64,000 nt of DNA from Sphaerotilus mobilis (lineage in GTDB: Bacteria; Pseudomonadota; Gammaproteobacteria; Burkholderiales; Burkholderiaceae_C). Each line of letters starts with the position of its first letter. The first letter of the stretch is position 1. The DNA is taken from the NCBI RefSeq assembly GCF_004216565.1, contig NZ_SGWV01000009.1:310001-374000 (forward strand). Direction: 5' to 3'. The notes under the pieces were generated by a model. The model was given only the letters and a program-made list of their open reading frames with translations. It had not been told where the DNA came from and made no database searches. Shown here piece by piece: positions 1 through 7,534 of this stretch. The translations under genes and the position numbers were made by a program.

Positions 1-9
1 GCTTCAACA

Positions 10-51
10 GGCCAACTTCACCGGGCCAACTTCACCAGGCCAACGTCAGCG
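10..51. repeat. 14-bp tandem repeat, three copies
   Basis: Three consecutive units of GGCCAACTTCACCG, the second and third with one to a few changes, followed by a partial fourth. The array runs across the stop codon of the acyltransferase gene that ends at 46. Similar short arrays sit at the 3' ends of three other genes in this window. Confidence 0.8.
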
Positions 52-780
52 GGCCAGCCGCGCGGCGATCTGGTCGCTGACGAGCTGCGAGACCGCGCGC
101 CGGTCCAGGCCCGCGCTGGGCTGGCGCGCCAGCACCTCGACCTCGACCGACAGGCCACGTGCGCAGACCACCGCCCAGATGCTGCCCACCAAGGTCGTGT
201 CGCCCACAAAGGCGACCGCCGGGCTGACCGCATGGCCGGGTTCGGCATAGCGCAAGACCACCGGCTGAACCGGCGTGGCGCCCGGCAGCACCGCCTGCAG
301 CAGGTTGGCGTGGAAGGGCAGCAGGGTGTGGCCGGTGCCGGTCGTGCCTTCCGGGAAGACGGCCACCGTGTCGCCGGCCTGCAGCGCGGCGGCCATCTGG
401 TGGACCACCCGCAGCGCGTCGCGCTTGCTGGCGCGTTCGATGAACAAGGTGCCTGCCGAGCCGATCAGCCAGCCCAGCAGCGGCCATTCCTTGACGTCGG
501 ACTTGGAGACAAAACGGGCCTGCGGGCAGACCGCATGGATGGCCGCGATGTCCAACCAGGAGATGTGGTTGGCCACGATCAGCTGCGGTCCGCCCTCGAA
601 GCGGCCCATCGGCTGCAGCCGCACGCCCAGCACCTGCAGCAGCTTGGCCGACCACCACTGGATGTGGGCGCAGCGGGTCGCCTCGCTGGCCGCGCCGAAC
701 TCGCGCCACACCACCCAGGTGCCGTGCAGGACGTGCGCAAACGTGCGCAGCAGGCGCCACGCGCCGATCAGGTGTCGCAT
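46..780 (-). CDS. plsC: 1-acyl-sn-glycerol-3-phosphate acyltransferase (PlsC family)
   Basis: The 244-residue product has the acyltransferase block I motif NHISWLD, with the H-x4-D pair at H72 and D77, and block III FPEGTT at 142-147. These are the catalytic and phosphate-binding signatures of lysophosphatidate acyltransferases, which add the second acyl chain to make phosphatidic acid. The N-terminal 25 residues are hydrophobic and basic, as expected for membrane association. The gene lies 30 bp downstream of the PyrC' gene on the same strand and is probably co-transcribed. Length is normal for the family. The exact acyl acceptor is inferred; it could be a related lyso-lipid acyltransferase. 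Confidence 0.85.
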   Translation of the reverse strand: MRHLIGAWRLLRTFAHVLHGTWVVWREFGAASEATRCAHIQWWSAKLLQVLGVRLQPMGRFEGGPQLIVANHISWLDIAAIHAVCPQARFVSKSDVKEWPLLGWLIGSAGTLFIERASKRDALRVVHQMAAALQAGDTVAVFPEGTTGTGHTLLPFHANLLQAVLPGATPVQPVVLRYAEPGHAVSPAVAFVGDTTLVGSIWAVVCARGLSVEVEVLARQPSAGLDRRAVSQLVSDQIAARLAR

Positions 781-810
781 CGAAGGTCTTGAACGCTGGA
801 ACGAGAAGGA

Positions 811-2130
811 TCAGCCGGCGCGGCGCGGCGACTCGTAGGCCACCGTGCCAGCCACCAGCGTGGCCTGGACGCGGCCCGGCAGCGCCATGCCGGTGTCGGC
901 GAAGGCGAAGGGCGTGTGCTTGCCCTGGCTGCGCAGCACGTCGGGCGTGACGGCCCAGGTCGCTTCCGGGTCGAAGACACAGACGTCGGCGACGCCACCC
1001 TCGACCAGCCGGCCGGCCGTGTGGACCAGCGAGCCGAGCGCATCGCCCAGCACGCGCACCGGCTCGCAGGTCACGCGGGCGAGCGTCTGCGGCATCGTCA
1101 AGCCGGCGTCGGCGCCCCATTTCAGCGCCAGGCTGAGCAGCAGCTCCAGCCCGGTCGCGCCAGGTTCGGCCTCGGCGAAGGGCACCTGCTTGGCGTCGCC
1201 CTCGACCGGCGTGTGGTCCGACACCAGCGCGTCGATCGTGCCGTCGGCCAGGCCGGCGCGCAGCGCGTCGCGGTCGCGGCCCTGACGCAGCGGGGGGTTC
1301 AGGCGCATGGCCGGGTTGAAGTAGCCGATGTCGATGTCGGTCAGGTGCAGCGAGTTGATGCTGACGTCGGCCGTCACCGGCAGGCCCTCGGCCTTGGCCG
1401 CGCGCAGCAGCGCCACACCGGCCGCGCTCGACAGGCGGCACAGGTGGACCCGCGCGCCGGTCACGCGCATCAGCTCGAACAGCGTGTGCAGCGCGATGGT
1501 CTCGGCGATCACCGGCACGCCCGACAGGCCCATGCGGGTGGCGACACCGCCGCTGGCGGCCACGCCTTTGCCCAGCCACGGGTCCTGCGGCCGCAGCCAG
1601 ACGGTGTAGCCGTGGGTCGACGCGTACATCAGCGCGCGCTGCAGCACGAGGGTGTCGGCGATGGCGACCTCGGCCTGCGAGAAGCCGACGCAGCCGGCCT
1701 CGGTCAGCTCGACCATCTCAGTCAGCGTCGTGCCGGCCAGGCCGCGGGTCAGTGCCCCGAGCGGGAACAGCCGGCACAGGCTGAGCTTGCGGGCGCGAAA
1801 CTTGAGCATCTCGACCAGGCCGGGCTCGTCCAGCGTCGGGTCGGTGTCGGGCGGGCAGACCAGGCTGGTGACACCCCCGGCGGCGGCGGCGTTCAGCTCG
1901 CTTTCGAGCATGCCCTCGTGTTCGTGACCCGGCTCGCGCAGCCGCGCGGCCAGGTCGACCACACCGGGAGCGACGACGCAGCCCTGCGCATCGATCACGC
2001 GGGCGGCCTGGAAGTCGGGGTTGACCCCGCCGATCTGCAGGATGCGACCGGCGGCGATGGCGACGTCGGCGCGCTCATCGCGGCCGCTGGCGGGGTCGAC
2101 CACGCGACCGTTCTTGATCAGGATCTTCAT
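811..2130 (-). CDS. pyrC': dihydroorotase-like protein PyrC', probably catalytically inactive
   Basis: The 439-residue protein has the amidohydrolase fold signatures of type I dihydroorotase: an N-terminal beta-sandwich start and a D-x5-REPG segment at 59-68. Every metal-binding histidine region I could place is altered. The usual DxHxH reads DLAARL (59-64). The VHxED-type site reads WLRPQDP (178-184). The CHVS site reads CRLSS (231-235). The late Asp site is partly kept as SDHTPV (304-309). In Pseudomonas a similarly degenerate PyrC' assembles with PyrB and is needed for aspartate transcarbamoylase activity but has no dihydroorotase activity. The position directly after pyrB, 73 bp away, fits that role. 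A separate active dihydroorotase should exist elsewhere. A GGAG Shine-Dalgarno sequence lies 5 nt before the ATG. Confidence 0.88.
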   Translation of the reverse strand: MKILIKNGRVVDPASGRDERADVAIAAGRILQIGGVNPDFQAARVIDAQGCVVAPGVVDLAARLREPGHEHEGMLESELNAAAAGGVTSLVCPPDTDPTLDEPGLVEMLKFRARKLSLCRLFPLGALTRGLAGTTLTEMVELTEAGCVGFSQAEVAIADTLVLQRALMYASTHGYTVWLRPQDPWLGKGVAASGGVATRMGLSGVPVIAETIALHTLFELMRVTGARVHLCRLSSAAGVALLRAAKAEGLPVTADVSINSLHLTDIDIGYFNPAMRLNPPLRQGRDRDALRAGLADGTIDALVSDHTPVEGDAKQVPFAEAEPGATGLELLLSLALKWGADAGLTMPQTLARVTCEPVRVLGDALGSLVHTAGRLVEGGVADVCVFDPEATWAVTPDVLRSQGKHTPFAFADTGMALPGRVQATLVAGTVAYESPRRAG

Positions 2131-2203
2131 GCGGTTCTCCGCCGAGCCGCCTCAAGGCGGCACACGCACTCGGGGGGCGACGAACGATGGGGCGTGCGGG
2201 GGC

Positions 2204-3166
2204 TCATGCGTCGTTCCCGGCAATGATGGACATCACGGCCATGCGCACCGCGATGCCGAAGGTCACCTGCGGCAGGATCACGCTGTGCGCGCCGTCGGCC
2301 ACCGCCGAGTCGATCTCGACGCCGCGGTTGATCGGGCCGGGGTGCATGACGATGGCGTCGGGCGCGGCCAGCGCCAGCTTGGCGGCGGTCAGGCCGTAGC
2401 TCTTGAAGTACTCGCCGGCGCTGGGCAGCATGGCGCCGCTCATGCGCTCGTTCTGCAGGCGCAGCATGATGATCACGTCGGCATCGCGGATGCCTTCGGC
2501 CATGTCGTGGCAGACCCGCACGCCCATGTCGCGCAGGTCGCCCGGCACGAGGGTCTTGGGGCCGACCGCACGGATGTCGGGCACGCCCAGCGTGGTCAGC
2601 GCATGGATGTCCGAACGTGCCACCCGCGAGTGCACGATGTCGCCCACGATGGCCACGCGCAGCTGCGTGAAGTCGCGCTTGTAGTGACGGATCGTGTACA
2701 TGTCGAGCAGGCCCTGCGTCGGGTGCGCGTGGCGGCCGTCACCGGCGTTGACCACGTGCACGTGCGGGGCGCAGTGCTGCGCGATCAGGTAGGGCGCACC
2801 GCTGTCGCTGTGGCGGACCACGAACATGTCGGCATGCATCGCGCTCAGGTTGGCGATGGTGTCGAGCAGGCTCTCGCCCTTGGCCGTGCTGCTGCGGGCG
2901 ATGTCGAGGTTGATCACGTCGGCAGACAGGCGCTTGGCGGCGATCTCGAAGGTCGTGCGGGTGCGCGTGCTGTTCTCGAAGAACAGGTTGAAGACGCTCT
3001 TGCCGCGCAGCAGCGGGACCTTCTTGACCTCGCGGTCATTGACCGCCAGGAAGGTGCTGGCGGTGTCGAGGATGTGCGTCAGCACGGCCTTGGGCAGGCC
3101 CTCGATGGACAGCAGGTGGATCAGCTCGCCGTGCGAGTTCAGCTGGGGGTTGCGGCGCGCGAGCAT
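2204..3166 (-). CDS. pyrB: aspartate carbamoyltransferase catalytic chain
   Basis: The 320-residue enzyme condenses carbamoyl phosphate with aspartate in pyrimidine synthesis. The carbamoyl-phosphate loop STRTR is at 66-70 within [21 protein letters not shown] and the C-terminal [12 protein letters not shown] are also present, all diagnostic for the family. The start codon overlaps the pyrR stop by one base (TGATG), so pyrR-pyrB translation is probably coupled. No regulatory chain (pyrI) follows; the next gene is the dihydroorotase-like pyrC', as in the PyrB-PyrC' dodecamer type of enzyme. Confidence 0.96.
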   Translation of the reverse strand: MLARRNPQLNSHGELIHLLSIEGLPKAVLTHILDTASTFLAVNDREVKKVPLLRGKSVFNLFFENSTRTRTTFEIAAKRLSADVINLDIARSSTAKGESLLDTIANLSAMHADMFVVRHSDSGAPYLIAQHCAPHVHVVNAGDGRHAHPTQGLLDMYTIRHYKRDFTQLRVAIVGDIVHSRVARSDIHALTTLGVPDIRAVGPKTLVPGDLRDMGVRVCHDMAEGIRDADVIIMLRLQNERMSGAMLPSAGEYFKSYGLTAAKLALAAPDAIVMHPGPINRGVEIDSAVADGAHSVILPQVTFGIAVRMAVMSIIAGNDA

Positions 3167-3678
3167 CAGCGCGTCTCCTCGATCTTGAACGAGAAGGAGC
3201 CGTCGCCAGCGCGTGCCAGCGCCAGCTTCTGCTCCGGGGGAAGGGTCACGCGGGCGGCGGCCATCGCGGCCTCGATCGGCAGTTGTCGACCGCCACGGTC
3301 AACCAGCACGGCGAGGGTGACGCTGGACGGGCGGCCGAAGTCGAACAGCTCGTTGATGACCGCCCGGATGGTGCGGCCGGTGTAGAGCACGTCGTCGATC
3401 AGCACGATCGGCCGGCCGTCGACCGAGAAGGGCAGCTGGGTGGCGTCATGGCCGCTGGCCAGACCGCGCGCGCTGAAGTCGTCGCGGTGCAGCGTGCTGG
3501 AGATGACGCCGTGCGGCGTCGCCAGGCCAAGGTCGCGCTGCAGCCGCTCGGCCAGCCAGGCGCCACCGGACCAGACGCCGACCAGCACCGCGTCGCGGCG
3601 TTCCTCGGCGGCCAGCAGCTGACGCACGCCGTGGCGCAGGCCAAGGTAGAGGTCCTCGGCATCCAGGCTCAGGTTCAT
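3166..3678 (-). CDS. pyrR: PyrR-type bifunctional regulator / uracil phosphoribosyltransferase
   Basis: The 170-residue product belongs to the phosphoribosyltransferase type I family. The PRPP-binding motif [12 protein letters not shown] lies near residues 90-105, followed by [12 protein letters not shown], typical of PyrR. In Bacillus PyrR binds the pyr mRNA and attenuates transcription; in many proteobacteria the role is less clear and uracil phosphoribosyltransferase activity may dominate. The gene overlaps ruvX by four bases (ATGA) and pyrB by one, placing it in a tight operon with both. I saw no convincing PyrR binding loop in the short spacers. Confidence 0.9.
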   Translation of the reverse strand: MNLSLDAEDLYLGLRHGVRQLLAAEERRDAVLVGVWSGGAWLAERLQRDLGLATPHGVISSTLHRDDFSARGLASGHDATQLPFSVDGRPIVLIDDVLYTGRTIRAVINELFDFGRPSSVTLAVLVDRGGRQLPIEAAMAAARVTLPPEQKLALARAGDGSFSFKIEETR

Positions 3679-4184
3679 GGGGTGGACTCCTTGGGGTCGT
3701 CGGCCGGTGGCGTCACGTCGGCGGCTGCAGCAGCGGCGGCTGCGGCCTCGCGCTCGCTGGCGTCGAAATACTGTTGCAGCAGCACGGCGGCGGCGGCCGC
3801 GTCGGCGTCACGCGGACGCGAGGACAGCACCTCGGTCGTGCTGTAGCGCTCGTCGACCTCGAACACCGGCAGGTTGAAGCGGCCATGCAGCTGGCGCGCG
3901 AAGCGCTGCGCAAAGCGGGTGTTGTCGTGGCCACGGCCATCGGGGTGGCGCGGGATGCCGACCACCAGCGCGTCGGGCTTCCACTGCGCGATCAGCTTGG
4001 CGATCAGCGGGAAGCGGGCATCGCCCTCGGCCGCGACCGTCGTCAGCGGCGCGGCCTGGCGCAGCACGCGGTTGCCGCTGGCCACCCCCGTGCGCTTGCG
4101 GCCGTAGTCGAAGGCGAGGAATTGCTGCAACGGCCCGCTGGCCTTGCCATGTGCGGCGGCTGCGGTGGGGCCCGGAACACTCAT
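3675..4184 (-). CDS. ruvX: Holliday junction resolvase-like RuvX (YqgF family)
   Basis: The RNase H-fold motif LAFDYGRKRTGVA carries the first catalytic Asp. VVGIP and VDERYSTTEV follow, as in YqgF/RuvX proteins that act in pre-16S rRNA 5' maturation and are linked to Holliday junction resolution. I chose the ATG at 4184 (169 residues) because AGGAG lies 8 nt upstream; a TTG two codons earlier would sit too close to it. The C-terminal tail has a run of nine alanines and is longer than usual. The gene overlaps pyrR by ATGA. The preceding YqgE gene is its usual neighbour in proteobacteria. Confidence 0.92.
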   Translation of the reverse strand: MSVPGPTAAAAHGKASGPLQQFLAFDYGRKRTGVASGNRVLRQAAPLTTVAAEGDARFPLIAKLIAQWKPDALVVGIPRHPDGRGHDNTRFAQRFARQLHGRFNLPVFEVDERYSTTEVLSSRPRDADAAAAAVLLQQYFDASEREAAAAAAAAADVTPPADDPKESTP

Positions 4185-4230
4185 CGGCAACGCTCCTGTG
4201 GGGCGCGGGCCGGCATCGATGCGGTCGACC

Positions 4231-4815
4231 TCACGCGTGGCCGGCGTCCGACGACAGCATCAGCCGGTCGATGCCGAGCAGGCCGAGGGCACGCTCGTAG
4301 CGCGCCTCGACCGGGGTTTCGAAAATGACGCCCGGGTCGGCCGCCACGGTCAGCCAGCCATTGCGGGCCAGCTCGTCCTCCAGCTGCCCCGCCCCCCAGC
4401 CGGCATAACCCAGCGTGATCAGCACGCGCTTCGGGCCGGCGCCGTTGGACAGCGCTTCGAGCACGTCGCGGCTGGTCGTCATGACCAGGCCGCCGGGGAT
4501 GTTGAGGGTGGAGCTGTAGCCGTCGCCGCCGGCCTCGCCGATCGGCTCGTGCAGCACGAAGCCACGTTCGGTCTGGACCGGGCCGCCGTAATAGACCGGC
4601 TCGTCGGCGAGGTCCTCGCGGTCGAGGCTGAGGTCGACGCGCTCGAACAGGTTCTTCAGCTTGATGTCGATCGGGCGGTTGATGACCAGACCCAGCGCAC
4701 CCTTGCCGGAGTGCTCGCAGAGGTAGACCACGGAGCCCGCGAACTGGTCGTCCGCCATGCCCGGCATCGCGATCAGGAACTGGTTGGTCAGGTTGATTTC
4801 GCGGGCCTCGGACAT
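4231..4815 (-). CDS. algH: YqgE/AlgH family protein
   Basis: The 194-residue product begins MSEAREINLTNQFLIAMPGM. It carries the family signatures GLVINRP, YYGGPV, GFVLHE and LGYAGWGAGQLE. YqgE/AlgH proteins are about 185-190 residues and of unsettled function; the AlgH name comes from effects on alginate synthesis in Pseudomonas. The reading frame stays open upstream, but the family begins at this Met. It is the first gene of the minus-strand run algH-ruvX-pyrR-pyrB-pyrC'-plsC and is divergent from the photolyase gene. Confidence 0.93.
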   Translation of the reverse strand: MSEAREINLTNQFLIAMPGMADDQFAGSVVYLCEHSGKGALGLVINRPIDIKLKNLFERVDLSLDREDLADEPVYYGGPVQTERGFVLHEPIGEAGGDGYSSTLNIPGGLVMTTSRDVLEALSNGAGPKRVLITLGYAGWGAGQLEDELARNGWLTVAADPGVIFETPVEARYERALGLLGIDRLMLSSDAGHA

Positions 4816-4873
4816 GCGCGGATTGTACCGATCACGCACACTGCGGCCCTTCGAAGACCACCCCCCGCGCCCC

Positions 4874-6406
4874 GTGACCACCGCCCTTCCCCACCCCTGG
4901 AGCCGCCCCGCCCACGCCCGTCGGGCGGTGGCCATCGAGCCGGTCGACGGCGCCCTGGTCTGGCTGCGCCGCGACCTGCGCCTGGACGACCACGCCGCGC
5001 TGCACCACGCCTTGCGCAGCGCCCGCAAGGTCTGGTGCGCCTTCGTCTTCGACACCACCATCCTCGATGACTTGCCGCGCGCCGACCGCCGGGTCGAGTT
5101 CATCTGGCACAGCGTGGCCGAACTCGATGCGACGCTGCGCCAGCATGGCGGTGGTCTGCTGGTGCGCCATGGCGACCCCTTCGAGGAGATCCCCGCGCTG
5201 GCCCGTGCGCTGGGCGTGCAGGCCGTGCACATCAACCGCGACCATGAGCCCGCCGCGATCGAGCGCGATGCCCGCGTGCGCGGCGAACTGGCCCACGCCG
5301 GCATCGCGCTGCACAGCCACAAGGATCAGGTGATCTTCGAGGGCGACGAGGTGCTGACCCAGGCCGGCTCGCCCTTTGGCGTCTTCACCCCCTACAAGAA
5401 CGCGTGGCTGCGCAAGCTCGAACCGTTCTACCTGCGCAGCTACCCCATCGAGCGGCACCTGGGCGCGCTGGCCCGACCGCCGGAAGGGGTCGACCGTGGC
5501 CTGCCGCGCCTGAGCGACCTCGACTTCCTGCCCACCGACATGGCCACGCGCCTGCACCCGGGGGCCTCGGGCGGCGCGACGCTGCTGCTGGACTTCCTCG
5601 AACGCATCGACGCCTACGACGAGACGCGCGACTTCCCCGCCGTCAAAGGGCCGAGCTACCTGAGCACGCACCTGCGCTTCGGCACGGTGTCGATCCGCCA
5701 ACTGGCCCGCCATGCCCACGAACGCATGACAGCCGGCTCGAGCGGCGCGGCGACGTGGTTGTCCGAGCTGGTCTGGCGCGACTTCTATCACCAGATCCTG
5801 CTGCACCACCCGCGTGTCGTGAGCCACAGCTACAAGCCCGAATACGACGCGATCCGCTGGCACCACGGCCATGAGGCCGACGCCTGGTTCGAGGCCTGGT
5901 GCGAGGGCCGCACCGGCTACCCCATCGTCGACGCGGCGATGCACCAGCTCAACCAGACGGGCTACATGCACAACCGGCTGCGCATGATCGTGGCGAGCTT
6001 CCTGACCAAGGACCTTGGCATCGACTGGCGACGCGGCGAGGCCTGGTTCGCGCGCCAGCTCAACGACTACGACCTGGCCGCCAACAACGGCGGCTGGCAG
6101 TGGGCCGCGTCGACCGGCTGTGACGCGCAACCGTATTTCCGCATCTTCAACCCGGTCAGCCAGAGCCAGCGTTTCGACCCCGAAGGCCGCTTCATCCGCC
6201 GCTACCTGCCAGCCCTGGCGCAGCTGCCGGCCCCGGCCATCCATGCGCCCTGGCAGGCACGCCCGATCGACCTGGCCGCGTCCGGCCTGCGCCTGGGCAT
6301 CGACTACCCGCTGCCACTGGTCGACCACGCCGTGGCCCGCGAGCAGACGCTGGCGCGCTATGCGGTGGTGAAGAAGGGACCGGCGCCGAAGGCGGTGGAC
6401 GACTGA
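4874..6406 (+). CDS. phrB: deoxyribodipyrimidine photo-lyase (class I)
   Basis: The N-terminal antenna domain begins with ALVWLRRDLRLDDH, and the C-terminal FAD domain contains ELVWRDFYHQIL, NNGGWQWAASTGCDAQPYFRIFNP in sections, and RRYLPAL. These are hallmarks of class I CPD photolyases, which split cyclobutane pyrimidine dimers with blue light. The start is uncertain. I placed it at a GTG (4874), giving 510 residues, because the open frame upstream overlaps algH on the other strand. A second in-frame GTG at 4928 would give 492 residues, closer to the usual 470-490. No clear Shine-Dalgarno is seen for either. It is convergent with the GGDEF gene. Confidence 0.93.
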   Translation: MTTALPHPWSRPAHARRAVAIEPVDGALVWLRRDLRLDDHAALHHALRSARKVWCAFVFDTTILDDLPRADRRVEFIWHSVAELDATLRQHGGGLLVRHGDPFEEIPALARALGVQAVHINRDHEPAAIERDARVRGELAHAGIALHSHKDQVIFEGDEVLTQAGSPFGVFTPYKNAWLRKLEPFYLRSYPIERHLGALARPPEGVDRGLPRLSDLDFLPTDMATRLHPGASGGATLLLDFLERIDAYDETRDFPAVKGPSYLSTHLRFGTVSIRQLARHAHERMTAGSSGAATWLSELVWRDFYHQILLHHPRVVSHSYKPEYDAIRWHHGHEADAWFEAWCEGRTGYPIVDAAMHQLNQTGYMHNRLRMIVASFLTKDLGIDWRRGEAWFARQLNDYDLAANNGGWQWAASTGCDAQPYFRIFNPVSQSQRFDPEGRFIRRYLPALAQLPAPAIHAPWQARPIDLAASGLRLGIDYPLPLVDHAVAREQTLARYAVVKKGPAPKAVDD

Positions 6407-6422
6407 GCCAGACGCGCCACGG

Positions 6423-7520
6423 TCACTCGAACAGTTCGATGTCGTTGGCGCCGTCGCTCTCGACGACCACGCCGGCCGCCACCAGCTCCGCATAGGCCAC
6501 GACCCGGTCACGCCCGTGCGCCTTGGCGTGGTAGACGCCCTGGTCGGCGCGCGAGAAGGCGGCCTGCGGCGTGTCGCCCGGGCGCACGTCGACGTAGCCG
6601 ACGCTGACGGTGACATGGCCGGCGCGCGGGAAGTCGTAGGCCGCCACGGCCAGACGCAAGCGCTCGAAGGCCGCGCGGGCACCCGTCTCGTCGCTGGCGT
6701 CGAGCAGGACCACGAATTCCTCGCCACCGAAGCGGTAGAGCCGGTCGTCGCTGCGCAGCGCGCCGCGCATGATGCGGGCGACCAGCACAAGCACCTCGTC
6801 GCCGATCAGGTGGCCGTGCACGTCGTTGACGCGCTTGAAGTGATCGACGTCGATGACCCCCAGGAACTGGTGGCGCTCCTGACCGGTGCGACGCTCCTGG
6901 GCGAGTTCGACGTACTGGCGGCGGGCCTCCAGCACGGTCGCCTTCATGAAGGTCTCGTCAAAGCTCTTGCGGTTGAGCAGGCCGGTCAGCGTGTCGCGCT
7001 CGCTGTAGTCCAGCAGGTGCATGAAGTTGGCATGGATGCGCAGCATGCTGGTGGCGACGCGGCCGTCGCGCTCGTCCAGCGGCTGCGGCAAGACCAGCTC
7101 GATCACGCCACCGCCTTCGAGCTCGCCACCCATCGGCAGCAAGACGCCGAAGCAGCCGTCGACAGCCACGGGCTGAGCGACCGCCCGGTCTTCGCGCAGA
7201 CAACGCAGGTGCTCGGGAAGACGGTCTTCGGGCAGGCCGTCGGCGTCGACGGTCCGGGTCGATGCCGGCTCGTCGACGGCCAGGCGCTGGGCGATGCGCC
7301 GCCACGTCGGCGTCCCCGTGCCTTCTGGGACCAGGTGCCAGATCGTGACCTCGCGCGCACCCAGCAGATCCATCAGCGCGCTGATCAGCGAGGACTCGAC
7401 CAAGGCCCGGTCGCGCGAGCGGGTCAGCTCGACGACATGGTCCAGGGCGCTGGACCCGGTGTTGGATCCGCCGTCCTGAGCGGCGATCGGAACGCCGTGC
7501 TCCGGCCCTCGGGTCAACAT
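6423..7520 (-). CDS. diguanylate cyclase with N-terminal sensor-like region
   Basis: A GGDEF domain fills the C-terminal half of this 365-residue protein. It has DVDHFKRVND near 224-233, the active-site motif GGEEF at 265-269, and an RxxD inhibition site R256-x-x-D259 with the following R263 correctly spaced. It should therefore make cyclic di-GMP and be inhibited by its product. The N-terminal 160 residues resemble a small GAF-like sensor but carry no motif I can name; there is no membrane segment. It begins 14 bp after chpA on the same strand, so it is probably the last gene of the pilus chemosensory operon. Confidence 0.9.
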   Translation of the reverse strand: MLTRGPEHGVPIAAQDGGSNTGSSALDHVVELTRSRDRALVESSLISALMDLLGAREVTIWHLVPEGTGTPTWRRIAQRLAVDEPASTRTVDADGLPEDRLPEHLRCLREDRAVAQPVAVDGCFGVLLPMGGELEGGGVIELVLPQPLDERDGRVATSMLRIHANFMHLLDYSERDTLTGLLNRKSFDETFMKATVLEARRQYVELAQERRTGQERHQFLGVIDVDHFKRVNDVHGHLIGDEVLVLVARIMRGALRSDDRLYRFGGEEFVVLLDASDETGARAAFERLRLAVAAYDFPRAGHVTVSVGYVDVRPGDTPQAAFSRADQGVYHAKAHGRDRVVAYAELVAAGVVVESDGANDIELFE

Positions 7521-7534
7521 CGGCGTGCCCGTGT

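Noticed and set aside
4816-5322. N-terminal extension of AlgH/YqgE
   Set aside because: The family begins at MSEAREIN; the extra residues are R-, S- and C-rich and antisense to the photolyase gene.
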